A stretch of 64,000 nt of DNA from Burkholderiales bacterium (GTDB lineage: Bacteria > Pseudomonadota > Gammaproteobacteria > Burkholderiales > Casimicrobiaceae): the NCBI GenBank assembly GCA_905339295.1, contig CAJPFI010000033.1, forward strand, positions 56,612-120,611, in the 5' to 3' direction. The translations under genes and the position numbers were made by a program. Positions 17,349 to 27,769 of this stretch are shown in pieces. Position 1 is the stretch's first letter, and every line of letters starts with the position of its first letter. The notes below the pieces were generated by a model. It saw only the letters and a program-made list of their open reading frames with translations, made no database searches and was not told the origin of the DNA.

Positions 17349-19403
17349 ATGCCCGGTTCACACGCCCGCAGGGCGCCGGCGGTGCGCGACGCCGAAGCGT
17401 CGGCCACCCGCCTGACGCGCGCCGGCCTCGACACGCTGGACTTCGGCTTCGCGATCTTCGACCGCGAGCTCGAGCTGGTCGCGAGCAACAAGGCGTTCCG
17501 GACGCTGCGCGGGTACCCGCCGGCGCTTTGCAAGCCCGGGACCGGGATCGTCGAGTTCTACCGCTACAACGCGCGCCGCGGAGACTACGGTCCCGGCGAC
17601 GTCGAGCTTCATGCGCAGTCGCGGATGGTCCGCATCCGCGCCCGGCAGGCGCACGAGCTCGAGCACACGACCACCGCCGGGCAGGTCCTCCGCGTGCGCT
17701 ACACGCCGATCGCGGACGGCGGCCTGGTGCTCACCTACGCCGACATCACCGCGCGCAAGGAGGCCGAGGAGCGCGTCGCGCGCACCGAGGCCGAGCTCCA
17801 CGTGGCGCTCGACAACATGCCCGGCGCGCTGATCTTCACCGACGAGGCGTTGCGGGTCGTCTTCTGCAACGACCGCTTCGCCGACATGTACCCGATCCCG
17901 CGCGAGCTCCTGCAGCGCGGCCGGTCGTACGTCGACGTGTTCCGCTGGCTCGCGGAGCAGGGCTACTACGGCGAGGCCGACGTCGACTCGCTGGTCGCGG
18001 CGCGGGTCGAGAGCCTGCGACACCCGACCGACCGGACGCTCGAGGACCGCACGGCGGACGGGCGCGTCTACCGGGTCGCGCGCCGCAAGGTGGCCGCGGG
18101 CGGCACCGTCACCGTCATCACCGACGTCACCGAGCTCAGGCGCTCGGAGGAACATCTCGAACGCCGGGAAGCCGAGCTGCACGTCGCGCTCGACAACATG
18201 CCGGGCGCGCTCGTCTACACCGACACGTCGCTCGAGGTCGTCGTCGCCAATCCGCGCTTCGCCGACCTCTACGCGCTGCCGCGCGAGTTGCTCGAGCGCG
18301 GGCGGTCCTATCTCGGCGTGTTCAGGTACCTGGCCGAGCGCGGCTACTACGGCGAGGGCGACACCGAGTCGCTGGTCGCGAAGCGCGTCGAGAGCCTGCG
18401 CGATCCCAGCGGCAAGTCCTTCGAGGACTTCGCGCCCGACGGCCGCGTCTTCCGCGTCGTGCGCCGCAAGGTCGACTCGGGCGGCACGGTGACCGTCATC
18501 ACCGACGTGTCCGAGCTCAAGGAGGCCGAGAAGCGGCTGCACGACGCGATGCGCGCGACCGAGGAGGCGAACCGGCGCGTCGGCGAGCAGAACCGCGAGC
18601 TGGAGGCGCTGGCGTCGAAGCTGTCCAAGTACCTGCCGCCGCAGCTCTACCGCCAGATCTTCAGCGGCGCGCAGACGGTCGAAGTCGCGTCGAAGCGCAA
18701 GAAGCTCACGATCTTCTTCTCCGACATCGCCGGCTTCACCGAGACCACCGACATGCTCGAGTCGGAGGAGCTCACCGGCCTGCTCAATCAGTACCTCCAG
18801 GAAATGTCGGCGATCGCGCTCGAGCACGGCGCGACGATCGACAAGTTCATCGGCGACGCCATCATGGTGTTCTTCGGCGATCCCGAGTCCCGCGGCGAGA
18901 AGGAGGACGCGCTGGCGTGCGTGCGGATGGCGATCGCGATGCAGCGGCGCATGCGCGACCTGCAGGCGGAGTGGCGGGAGCGCGGCCAGGAACACGTGTT
19001 CCAGCTCCGCATCGGCATCAACACCGGCTTCTGCACGGTCGGCAACTTCGGCAGCGCGAACCGCGTCGACTACACGATCATCGGCAACGAGGTCAACCTC
19101 GCGTCGCGGCTGCAGACGCACGCCGACCTCGGCGGCATCCTGCTCGCGCACGAGACCTGGTCGCTGGTGAAGGACGAGGTCCTCGCCGAGGAAACCGGCA
19201 CGATCACCGTCAAGGGCTTCTCGAAGCCGGTCCGCACCCACCGGGTGGTGGGGCTGCTCGACGACGCCGGATTCCAGGGTCGCGTGATCCGGCAGGAGCA
19301 GGAGGGCCTGCTGCTCATCATCGACCGCGTGAAGCTCGGCATCCAGGGGCGCGACGAGGCGATCCGGCTGTTGCAGGAGGCAGCCGAGCGCCTGCGCGAA
19401 TGA
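17349..19403 (+). CDS. PAS-PAS-PAS class III adenylate cyclase
   Basis: 684 residues, no membrane segment, so a cytoplasmic sensor-cyclase. Three PAS-like modules lie at about residues 15-130, 147-270 and 275-395. The second and third are near-copies of each other (both start AELHVALDNMPGAL and end GGTVTVITDV), with a period of ~128 residues. A short coiled coil (EEANRRVGEQNRELEALAS) leads to the catalytic domain from about 440. Metal aspartates are Asp459 (FFSDIAGFT) and Asp503 (IGDAIMVFFG). The purine-selecting pair is Lys499 and Thr576 (YTIIGNEVN), and the transition-state pair is Asn583/Arg587. Lys plus Thr fits class IIIb adenylate cyclases, so the product should be cAMP, possibly bicarbonate-stimulated (inference). 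Confidence 0.88.
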   Translation: MPGSHARRAPAVRDAEASATRLTRAGLDTLDFGFAIFDRELELVASNKAFRTLRGYPPALCKPGTGIVEFYRYNARRGDYGPGDVELHAQSRMVRIRARQAHELEHTTTAGQVLRVRYTPIADGGLVLTYADITARKEAEERVARTEAELHVALDNMPGALIFTDEALRVVFCNDRFADMYPIPRELLQRGRSYVDVFRWLAEQGYYGEADVDSLVAARVESLRHPTDRTLEDRTADGRVYRVARRKVAAGGTVTVITDVTELRRSEEHLERREAELHVALDNMPGALVYTDTSLEVVVANPRFADLYALPRELLERGRSYLGVFRYLAERGYYGEGDTESLVAKRVESLRDPSGKSFEDFAPDGRVFRVVRRKVDSGGTVTVITDVSELKEAEKRLHDAMRATEEANRRVGEQNRELEALASKLSKYLPPQLYRQIFSGAQTVEVASKRKKLTIFFSDIAGFTETTDMLESEELTGLLNQYLQEMSAIALEHGATIDKFIGDAIMVFFGDPESRGEKEDALACVRMAIAMQRRMRDLQAEWRERGQEHVFQLRIGINTGFCTVGNFGSANRVDYTIIGNEVNLASRLQTHADLGGILLAHETWSLVKDEVLAEETGTITVKGFSKPVRTHRVVGLLDDAGFQGRVIRQEQEGLLLIIDRVKLGIQGRDEAIRLLQEAAERLRE

Positions 19404-19703
19404 AGCGAAGCGATGCCCGCGTCACGTCAGGGTCGCCGGCACACGGCGCGACGGATCCGCCCGGGACCACCACAAGGAGGTCGGGATCGCCGCTGAACGC
19501 CGGGTCCGGCGCCGGCAAACGTGCCGTCGCGTCGGACAACCTGAGAGGACGCACGGGCCATCCGTTCGGGTAACGCTGGTCAAGGGCGTCGTATATTTAA
19601 CATAATAACAATTATGCGCATTAAACAATGCGCAGGCGGACGCCGCCCGTCCCCCGATCCGGCCCGACAGCGGTCCCCGCCCGGGCACCGCCGCCCGGTC
19701 GGC
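19404..19703. other. Gap between convergent genes with an AT-rich centre
   Basis: 300 bp between the cyclase stop and the stop of the rhodanese-fusion gene. Most of it is GC-rich and without a credible gene. Bases 19590-19635 are strongly AT-rich, unlike their surroundings, and contain a perfect inverted repeat described separately. Confidence 0.5.
19615..19634. repeat. Perfect 8-bp inverted repeat in an AT-rich patch
   Basis: TGCGCATT (19615-19622), a 4-nt spacer AAAC, and AATGCGCA (19627-19634). It lies between two convergent genes. As RNA it would fold into an 8-bp stem without a following U-run on either strand, so it is not a standard intrinsic terminator. As DNA it looks like an operator. 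Confidence 0.6.
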
Positions 19704-20780
19704 CTATCGCTGCGCGGGCATCCCGAGCTGCGACCACAGCAGCATGCCGCCATGCAGGTTCGCGCACCGCTCGAGGCCCGCGCCGCGCAGGATCACCGTC
19801 GCCTGAGCCGAACGCGTTCCCGCGTGGCAGACCGTGACCACCGGCTTGTCGCGCGGGATCTCCGACAGCCTCGCCTTCAGCTGGTCGAGCGGAACGAGCT
19901 GCGAACCGGCGATCCGGCCGAGCGACTCCTGCATCTCGCCGGTCTCCCGCACGTCGAGCACGTGCACGTCCTGCAGGTGCTCCGCCACCCACTCGGGATC
20001 GATCTCCAGCACGCCGGCATAGGTCTGGCGCACCGGACCCCAGTCGGCCGGGCGCGGAACCTTGCCGTCGGCCGGCCGGCCGGAGCGCAGGTTGGCCGGC
20101 AGCGCGGCGTCGATCTGCCTGGGGTGCGGCAGGTTCAGGTTCTCCATGAAGCCGACGAAGTCGCGCTCGTCGGCGCCGCCGCCGATGCGCGGGTTGTGCG
20201 CCTTTTCCTCCGCCACCGACGAGACGGTACGGCCGTTGTAGTCGTGGGCGGGAAACAGCAGGCATGCCTCGGGCAGCGTGAAGATCTGCTGCGTGATCGA
20301 GCGATACAGCGTCCGCGCGCTGCCCTGCTGGAAATCGCAGCGCCCTGCCCCGCGGATCAGCAGCGCGTCGCCGGTGAAGGCCATGCCGTGACCGTCGAGC
20401 ACCAGCGTCAGGCAGCCATCGGTGTGCCCGGGCGTCGCACGGACCTCCAGGTGGCGGCCGCCGAACGCGACGCGATCGCCGTGATCGAGCGGAAGGTCGA
20501 CGCCCTGGATGGGCGGCTGGTAGCGCCGCGACGCGCCGATGCGGCACCCGGTGGACTGCTGCATCCTCCACGCGCCGGTGACGTGATCCGCGTGGCAATG
20601 CGTGTCGACGACCGCCACCAGGCGAAGGTCGAGCTCGCCCACCAGCGCGCGGTCGCGCAGGTGCTGCTCGAACACCGTGTCGATGAGCACCGCCTGGCGC
20701 GTCGCCGGATCGCCCAGCAGGTAGGTGTAGGTCGACGACGCGGCGTCGAACAACTGGCGGAAGACGAGGCTTGCGGCCAT
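19704..20780 (-). CDS. Persulfide dioxygenase-rhodanese fusion
   Basis: 358 residues with two modules. The N-terminal ~240 residues are an ETHE1-like metallo-beta-lactamase fold with THCHADHVTG (near residue 60), TPGHTDGC and FTGDALLIRG. The C-terminal ~100 residues are a rhodanese domain with the active-site loop VCHAGTRSA (Cys near 319) and LDVRETGEM. ETHE1-type enzymes oxidise glutathione persulfide to sulfite, and the rhodanese half moves sulfane sulfur between sulfite, thiosulfate and glutathione. The natural fusion is known from Burkholderia-type bacteria. A CAGGAG ribosome site lies at 20788-20793. Confidence 0.93.
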   Translation of the reverse strand: MAASLVFRQLFDAASSTYTYLLGDPATRQAVLIDTVFEQHLRDRALVGELDLRLVAVVDTHCHADHVTGAWRMQQSTGCRIGASRRYQPPIQGVDLPLDHGDRVAFGGRHLEVRATPGHTDGCLTLVLDGHGMAFTGDALLIRGAGRCDFQQGSARTLYRSITQQIFTLPEACLLFPAHDYNGRTVSSVAEEKAHNPRIGGGADERDFVGFMENLNLPHPRQIDAALPANLRSGRPADGKVPRPADWGPVRQTYAGVLEIDPEWVAEHLQDVHVLDVRETGEMQESLGRIAGSQLVPLDQLKARLSEIPRDKPVVTVCHAGTRSAQATVILRGAGLERCANLHGGMLLWSQLGMPAQR

Positions 20781-20892
20781 GGCGTGCTCCTGCGCGAGAG
20801 CGTGCGCCGATTACACCACGGCCGCGGACCGGCGCCCTGGCGCCGCGCCCTGCCGGGCGAGGCGCGTGCGGCGCCGACGCGGCCCCGCGCGC

Positions 20893-21765
20893 TCAACCGG
20901 CCGATGCGGTCCCGCCCGATCCCGTTCCCCGCGATCCGTCCCCGGTCGCGCCGGGAACCGTCGCCATGCGCTGCCAGTGCACGCCGGAATCGTCGATCCG
21001 GTAGATCGGCTCGTCGATGCCGTGCTCCCGCCGGTAATCGGTGACGGCCGCGCGGCACGCCGCGATGGCGCCGTAGTCGTCGACGATCACGATCCCGCCC
21101 GGCGCCACCTTCGGGTACAGCGCGGTGAGCGCGTCCATCGTCGACTCGTATAGGTCGCCGTCCAGCCTCAGGATCGCGAGCTGCTCGATCGGCGCGGCGC
21201 CGAGCGTGTCGCGGAACCAGCCCTTCAGGAACGCGACCTGGTCGTCGAGCAGCCGGTAGCGCGCGAAGGCCGCCTTGACGGTCTCGAGCGGCACCGCGAG
21301 CTGCTCGAACCGGTGCAGCGCGATCCCCGCATCGTCCGGATAGCGGGCGCCGTCCGGCGCCGGCACCCCCTCGAACGAGTCCGCGACCCACACCTTCCGG
21401 TCGCGAACGCCCCGGGCCGCGAGTACGGCGCGCATCAGGATGCAGGCGCCGCCGCGCCACACGCCGGTCTCGATGAAGTCGCCCGGTACGCCGCGCTCGA
21501 TGACGAATTCCGCGGCGTGCTGGAGCTGCAGCATGCGCTTCGCGCCGATCATCGACAGCGCGCTTGCCGGCCAGTCCCGGCCCTCGTCCCGCGCGCCGCG
21601 ATCGAACGGGAGGCGCCCTCCCCCGGGCCGGATCTCGAGCGCCGGATCCTCGCCGAGGAGCCCGATCAGGCTGTCGCGGACGAGGTCGAGGTAGCGGGCC
21701 CGCAGCTCGGCGGAGGATGACACGTTTCCATCCGCGACCAGCTCGTCAACATGTTGTTGGGTCAT
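20893..21765 (-). CDS. TylF/MycF-family O-methyltransferase
   Basis: 290 residues. The SAM-binding motif is FIETGVWRGGACILMRA (near residue 97). It is followed by the family pattern VWVADSFEGVPAPD, a metal-site region LAILRLDGDLYESTMDAL and GGIVIVDDYGA. TylF-type enzymes are Mg-dependent and methylate sugar hydroxyls in macrolide or glycan biosynthesis. No sugar-antibiotic genes are nearby, so the acceptor is unknown; a surface glycan is possible. The ATG is preceded by an unusually AT-rich 60 bp. The stop of radA lies upstream, so this gene probably has its own promoter. Confidence 0.85.
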   Translation of the reverse strand: MTQQHVDELVADGNVSSSAELRARYLDLVRDSLIGLLGEDPALEIRPGGGRLPFDRGARDEGRDWPASALSMIGAKRMLQLQHAAEFVIERGVPGDFIETGVWRGGACILMRAVLAARGVRDRKVWVADSFEGVPAPDGARYPDDAGIALHRFEQLAVPLETVKAAFARYRLLDDQVAFLKGWFRDTLGAAPIEQLAILRLDGDLYESTMDALTALYPKVAPGGIVIVDDYGAIAACRAAVTDYRREHGIDEPIYRIDDSGVHWQRMATVPGATGDGSRGTGSGGTASAG

Positions 21766-21823
21766 ACTAAAACGGTTTTAAAGACAAAGTATTACACGAT
21801 AATATTAAACGTTTACAGAAGAT
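21766..21823 (-). promoter_or_regulatory. AT-rich promoter region of the methyltransferase gene
   Basis: 58 bp of markedly lower GC than the rest of the window, directly upstream of the TylF-type ATG. On the minus strand it holds overlapping -10-like hexamers (TAATAT near 21804, TAATAC near 21791). I cannot pair either with a good -35, so the exact promoter is open. Confidence 0.45.
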
Positions 21824-21886
21824 CGTGAAACACCGCGCCGAAGGCGTGAAACGGGCTTCCCCGTGCGTGAAACCCGTTTCGCACGG
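21824..21886. repeat. Three CGTGAAAC repeats at exact 21-bp spacing plus a hairpin
   Basis: CGTGAAAC occurs at 21824-21831, 21845-21852 and 21866-21873, so the unit is exactly 21 bp, two turns of B-DNA. Only these 8 bp are conserved; the other 13 bp of each unit differ. The last copy lies inside an imperfect inverted repeat (CCGTGCG at 21861-21867 and CGCACGG at 21880-21886), which could also end radA transcription. The array lies between radA and the methyltransferase promoter region. Confidence 0.65.
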
Positions 21887-21916
21887 CCATCGCGCCTGGA
21901 CGCGGTCGGGCGACCA

Positions 21917-23275
21917 TCACGATGCGCGCGTCCAGGCGATCGCCCCGTCGATCCGCTCGACCGGCACGATCTCGACGCCGGGGATCGGATGCCTCGGGCG
22001 GTTCGCGGCCGGGCACAGCACGGTGCGGAAGCCCAGTTTCGCGGCTTCGCGGATGCGCTCCTGGCCGCGCTGCACGGGCCGGATCTCCCCGGCGAGGCCG
22101 ACTTCGCCGAACACGAGAAGTTTCACCGGCAACGCCCTGTTCTTGAGCGAGGAGTCGATGGCGAGAAGGACGGCGAGATCCACTGCCGGCTCGTCGATCC
22201 GGACGCCGCCGACGGCGTTGACGAACACGTCGTAGCCGCCGACGTCGACGCCGCCATGCCGGTGCAGGACCGCGAGCAGCAGCGCGAGTCGCTGCGGATC
22301 CAGGCCGACCGCCAGGCGGCGCGGGCTGCCGCCCGTCACCGGATCGACCAGCGCCTGGATCTCGACCAGCAGCGGGCGCGAGCCTTCGAGCGTCGCGACG
22401 ACGGCCGACCCGGGCACCGGGTCGGCGTGCTGCGCCAGGAACAGCGCCGACGGGTTCGACACGCCCTTGAGGCCGCGCTCGGTCATCGCGAACACGCCCA
22501 GCTCGTTCGCCGCCCCGAAGCGGTTCTTGATCGCCCGCACCAGCCGGAACGCCGAGTGCGGATCGCCCTCGAAATAGAGCACGGTGTCGACGATGTGCTC
22601 GAGGACGCGCGGGCCGGCGATGGCGCCCTCCTTCGTCACGTGGCCGACGAACACGACGACGATGCCGCGCTGCTTCGCGAGCCGCGTCAGCTGCGCCGCG
22701 CACTCGCGCACCTGCGACACGCTGCCCGGCGCGCTCGCCAGCGCCTCGGTGTAGACGGTCTGGACCGAATCGACGACGACGATCTCGGGCTTCGCCGCGT
22801 CGATGGCGGCGACGATCGCCTCGAGCTGGACCTCGGCGAGCAATTCGACCGGGGCGTTGACCAGGCCGAGGCGGTCGGCCCTGAACGCGATCTGCTCGGC
22901 CGACTCCTCGCCGGTGACGTAGAGCACCTTGTGCGACGCGCCCATCGCCGCGCCGGCCTGCAGGAGCAGTGTCGACTTTCCGATGCCCGGGTCGCCGCCG
23001 AGCAGGATCACGCCTCCCGCCACCAGGCCGCCGCCGAGCACGCGGTCGAACTCCTCCAGCCCGGTCGGCAGGCGCGGCCGCTCGCGCGCGTCGATCGAGG
23101 CGAGCGCGCGCACCGGCGAGCGCGTCCCCGCCACCGACGCGAATCGCGACGCCGCGGGCGTCGCGACGGTCTCGACCAGCGTGTTCCATGCGCCGCAATG
23201 CGGGCACTGCCCCTGCCACTTGGGCGAGGTGCCACCGCACTCGCTGCACGCGTGGACGGTCTTGGCCCTGGCCAT
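21917..23275 (-). CDS. radA: DNA repair protein RadA
   Basis: Branch-migration ATPase that extends recombination intermediates alongside RecA. 452 residues, standard length and order: N-terminal C4 zinc finger (CSECGGTSPKWQGQCPHC), RecA-like ATPase with Walker A GGDPGIGKSTLLLQ, the RadA-specific KNRFGAANELG motif (near residue 253) and a C-terminal Lon-protease-like domain (VFVNAVGGVRIDEPAVDLAV). It lies 88 bp downstream of the heptose kinase gene and may share its promoter. Confidence 0.97.
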   Translation of the reverse strand: MARAKTVHACSECGGTSPKWQGQCPHCGAWNTLVETVATPAASRFASVAGTRSPVRALASIDARERPRLPTGLEEFDRVLGGGLVAGGVILLGGDPGIGKSTLLLQAGAAMGASHKVLYVTGEESAEQIAFRADRLGLVNAPVELLAEVQLEAIVAAIDAAKPEIVVVDSVQTVYTEALASAPGSVSQVRECAAQLTRLAKQRGIVVVFVGHVTKEGAIAGPRVLEHIVDTVLYFEGDPHSAFRLVRAIKNRFGAANELGVFAMTERGLKGVSNPSALFLAQHADPVPGSAVVATLEGSRPLLVEIQALVDPVTGGSPRRLAVGLDPQRLALLLAVLHRHGGVDVGGYDVFVNAVGGVRIDEPAVDLAVLLAIDSSLKNRALPVKLLVFGEVGLAGEIRPVQRGQERIREAAKLGFRTVLCPAANRPRHPIPGVEIVPVERIDGAIAWTRAS

Positions 23276-23363
23276 CAGCCCGTCCGGAGCGGCATCGGGC
23301 CGGGCGTCCCCGGTCCGGGGCGCGAGTCCGGGATCGCCCGCGCCCCGGCCAGCGCGGCGGCCA

Positions 23364-24323
23364 TCAGGCGAGTTCCGCCGGATGGACGACCGCCGTGCCG
23401 AGCTTGCCGACGACGACGCCCGCCGCCTCGTTCGCGATGCGCACCGCGTCGGCGAGCGACGCGCCCGCCGCGAGCAGCGACGCGACCACGGCGATCACCG
23501 TGTCGCCGGCGCCCGATACGTCGAACACCTCGCGCGCCTGCGCCGGGATGTGCAGCGCGCCCTCCTGCGTGTACAGGCTCATCCCTTCCTCGGAGCGCGT
23601 CATGAGCAGCGCCTCGAGCCCGAGGTCGCGGCGCACTCGCTGCGCCTTCGTCGCGAGGTCCGCCTCGTCGCGCCAGCGCCCCGCGACGTCGCGGAACTCG
23701 CCGCGGTTCGGCGTGATCAGCGTCGCGCCCCGGTAACGGCCCCAGTCGTCGCCCTTGGGATCGACCAGCACGCGGCGTTCCGCCGTGCGCGCGCGGGCGA
23801 TCATCGATTCGATGTGCGCGAGCCCTCCCTTGCCGTAGTCCGACAGCACGACCACGTCGCACTCGCCGACGCGCTCGTCGAACTCCTTCAGCTTCGCGGC
23901 GAGCACCTCCTGCGACGGCCGCGTCTCGAAGTCGATGCGCAGGAGCTGCTGCTGCCGGCCGATCACGCGCAGCTTGACCGTCGTGGGCAGCGACGCGTCG
24001 TGGTGCAGCGACGCGGCGACCCCGTCGGCGGCCACGAGGCGCTCGATCGCCGCGCCCGCCTCGTCGTCGCCGACGACCGAGAGCAGCGTGGCCTTCGCGC
24101 CGAGCGCCGCGGCGTTGCGCGCCACGTTCGCCGCGCCGCCGGGCCTCTCCTCGGTGCGCGCGACACGGACGATCGGCACCGGCGCCTCCGGCGAGATGCG
24201 CTCGACGTCGCCGAACCAGTAGCGGTCGAGCATCACGTCGCCGACCACCAGCACGCGTCCGCGGCGGACGCGGTCGCGCCACGCGGAGAAGCGGACGGCG
24301 GGCGTCGTGGTCGCGGGAGTCAT
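23364..24323 (-). CDS. rfaE1: D-glycero-beta-D-manno-heptose-7-phosphate kinase
   Basis: PfkB-family sugar kinase that makes heptose-1,7-bisphosphate for the ADP-heptose of the LPS inner core. 319 residues: only the kinase half of HldE, so the adenylyltransferase half must be encoded elsewhere, as in many Betaproteobacteria. Signatures: VVGDVMLDRYWFGDVERISPEAPVP, the GGAANVARNAAALG stretch, and the PfkB catalytic motif DVSGAGDTVIAV (near residue 263, catalytic Asp in GAGD). Confidence 0.93.
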   Translation of the reverse strand: MTPATTTPAVRFSAWRDRVRRGRVLVVGDVMLDRYWFGDVERISPEAPVPIVRVARTEERPGGAANVARNAAALGAKATLLSVVGDDEAGAAIERLVAADGVAASLHHDASLPTTVKLRVIGRQQQLLRIDFETRPSQEVLAAKLKEFDERVGECDVVVLSDYGKGGLAHIESMIARARTAERRVLVDPKGDDWGRYRGATLITPNRGEFRDVAGRWRDEADLATKAQRVRRDLGLEALLMTRSEEGMSLYTQEGALHIPAQAREVFDVSGAGDTVIAVVASLLAAGASLADAVRIANEAAGVVVGKLGTAVVHPAELA

Positions 24324-24373
24324 CGGGATCGATCGCGTCCGGGGCGGCTCGGCGCGAGCCCGGCGTGGCGGCG

Positions 24374-24379
24374 ATTATA
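24374..24379 (-). promoter_or_regulatory. Consensus -10 TATAAT upstream of rfaE1
   Basis: A perfect TATAAT on the minus strand, about 50 bp before the rfaE1 ATG and just after the ugd stop, suggests separate transcription of rfaE1-radA. No clear -35. Confidence 0.45.
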
Positions 24380-24447
24380 GACGCCAGGGGCGTGCGGCCC
24401 CGATGCGACGGCCGGCCGAGGCCGCCGGACGGGGACGCCACGCCTGG

Positions 24448-25766
<1,319 letters not shown>

Positions 25767-25770
<4 letters not shown>

Positions 25771-26501
25771 GCGCTGCCTCCGCGTGCGATCGAGGCGTTG
25801 ATGGCGTCGAGCGCCGCCAACGGGTCGGGGGCGGCCGTGATCGGCCGGCCGATGACGAGATAGTCGGCGCCGGCGGCGACGGCCTCGCGCGGCGTCATCA
25901 CGCGCGCCTGGTCCTGCGCGGCGGCGCCCTCCGGCCGGATGCCCGGCGTGACCAGCGTGAACCCGGCGCCGAACGCGCGCCTGAGCCGCGCAGCCTCGTG
26001 CGCCGAGCACACGACGCCGTCGAGACCCTGCGCATGCGCGAGCCGCGCGAGGCGCAGCGCCTGCTCCTCCGGCGTCGAGTCGACGCCGGTGGCCGCGAGG
26101 TCGTCCGCGGTGAGGCTCGTGAGCACGGTGACCGCGATCAGGAGCGGCCTCGGCGGACCGGATTCGGCGGCGGTGTGCGCGACGGCGTCACGCGCCGCCG
26201 CCATCATCGCCGGCCCGCCCGACGCGTGGACGTTGAGCATCCAGACGCCGAGCCGCGTCGCCACGGCGCAGGCCCGCGCCACCGTGTTGGGGATGTCGTG
26301 GAACTTGAGGTCGAGGAACACGCGAAAGCCGCGACGCACCAGCTCGCGCACGAAGCCCGCGTCCGACGCGGTGAACAGCTCCTTGCCGACCTTCACCGCG
26401 CACTTGGCGGGATCGAGCCGCGACGCGAGCGCGAACGCCGAGAGCGAGTCGTCGAAGTCGAGGGCGACGATGACGCGGGGATCGGGCATGGCGGGTGTCA
26501 T
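25767..26501 (-). CDS. pyrF: Orotidine 5'-phosphate decarboxylase
   Basis: Final step of UMP synthesis. 244 residues with the short-form PyrF signatures: VALDFDD (first catalytic Asp), the Lys-Asp network [11 protein letters not shown] (residues ~66-76), VTPGIRPEG and the phosphate-binding [10 protein letters not shown]. The true start could be the second Met, four residues in. It overlaps ugd by 4 nt. lapB lies 89 bp upstream. Confidence 0.96.
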
Positions 26502-26590
26502 GAACGATGGGGAACCGCCGAACGGCGGCGATGCTGCGACCGGCTCACGTCCCGATTCCCGCGCATTCGCGCTTCATGCTTCAGGTCCTC

Positions 26591-27769
26591 TCATGTGAAG
26601 CCTTCCGGCGTCTCGGTGCGCTTGGGCGAGTACGTCTCCCACTTCTGGCAGCCGGGACAGCGCCAGTAGTACTGCCTCGCGCGGAAGCCGCACTGCTCGC
26701 AGCGGTACATGCCGAGACGCTTGATGTGCTGGCTCACGAGGCCCCGCACGAGCTCGAGGTCGTGGCGGCGCTCCGGCGGCGCGGACTGGATCTGCGCCTC
26801 GAGCAGGCGGTCCAGGCCGAGCAGCGTCGGGTTGCGCGCGAGCTCGTCCTTGATCAGCGCGGCGGCGGCCTCGGCGCCCTCGGCCTCGAGGACCACCGAG
26901 AACAGCGCCTTCAGGATGTCGAGCGAGGCCGACTGCTCCTGCCACGCGCGCAGGAGCCGGATCGCGCGCGGCCGATCGCCGAGCTTGCGGCACGCGTCGG
27001 CGACGCGGTCGGCGACGAGCGCGAGGAACGCCGCATTCTGCGTGCCGATGCGCTGCCACGCGTCGATCGCGCCGGCCGGGTCGCCCTGCTGCATCGCGAG
27101 GTCCCCGGCGAGCACGTTGGCGCGCGCGCAGCCGCGGTGCACGGCGAGCGCGCTGTCGACCCCGGCGCGCGCGGCGGCGAGGTCGGAGTTCACGAGCGCG
27201 GCCTGCGCGAGCTCGCAGTGGTACTGCGCGATCTCCCGGTGCGCGGGCGAGCGCTCGATCTCGGCGACGCGCCCGGTCACCGCGATCGCCTTCGCCCAGT
27301 CCTTCTCCTGCTCGTAGATCGAGATCAGGTGCCTGAGCGAGCGCGTCTCGTACGCCGTTCCCTCGAGCGTCGCGAACAGGCGCTCGGCACGGTCGAGCAT
27401 CCCGGCGCGCAGGAAGTCCTGCGCGAGCTCGTAGCTCGCCATCGTGCGCCGGTCCTGCGGCAGGTCGGAGCGGTCGAGCAGGTTCTGGTGCATCCGGATC
27501 GCACGCTCGACCTCGCCCTGGCGGCGGAACAGGTTGCCGAGCGCGAAGTGCAGGTCGACCGTCTCGGGATCGACCTTGACGACCTCGATGAACGACTCGA
27601 TCGCCTTGTCGGGCTGCTCGTTGAGCAGGAAGTTGAGCCCGCGGAAATAGGACAGCGGCAGCGCCCGCGACTCGGTGAGCAGGTGCTTGATGTCGATGCG
27701 CGCGGCGATCCAGCCGAGACCGAAGAACACCGCCGGTATCGGCAGCAGCCACCACAGGTCGAAGTCCAT
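26591..27769 (-). CDS. lapB: LPS assembly protein LapB (YciM)
   Basis: Inner-membrane-anchored TPR protein that controls LPS synthesis by presenting LpxC to FtsH. 392 residues: one N-terminal membrane helix (DLWWLLPIPAVFFGLGWIAA), about nine TPR-like helical pairs, and a C-terminal rubredoxin-type metal site with two CxxC pairs (YRCEQCGF and WRCPGCQKW). It follows lapA after 162 bp with nothing obvious in the gap. Confidence 0.95.
   Translation of the reverse strand: MDFDLWWLLPIPAVFFGLGWIAARIDIKHLLTESRALPLSYFRGLNFLLNEQPDKAIESFIEVVKVDPETVDLHFALGNLFRRQGEVERAIRMHQNLLDRSDLPQDRRTMASYELAQDFLRAGMLDRAERLFATLEGTAYETRSLRHLISIYEQEKDWAKAIAVTGRVAEIERSPAHREIAQYHCELAQAALVNSDLAAARAGVDSALAVHRGCARANVLAGDLAMQQGDPAGAIDAWQRIGTQNAAFLALVADRVADACRKLGDRPRAIRLLRAWQEQSASLDILKALFSVVLEAEGAEAAAALIKDELARNPTLLGLDRLLEAQIQSAPPERRHDLELVRGLVSQHIKRLGMYRCEQCGFRARQYYWRCPGCQKWETYSPKRTETPEGFT

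Noticed and set aside
19422..19688. 88-codon minus-strand open frame in the convergent gap
   Set aside because: No ribosome site, no recognisable domain, mixed composition crossing the AT-rich patch; more likely chance.
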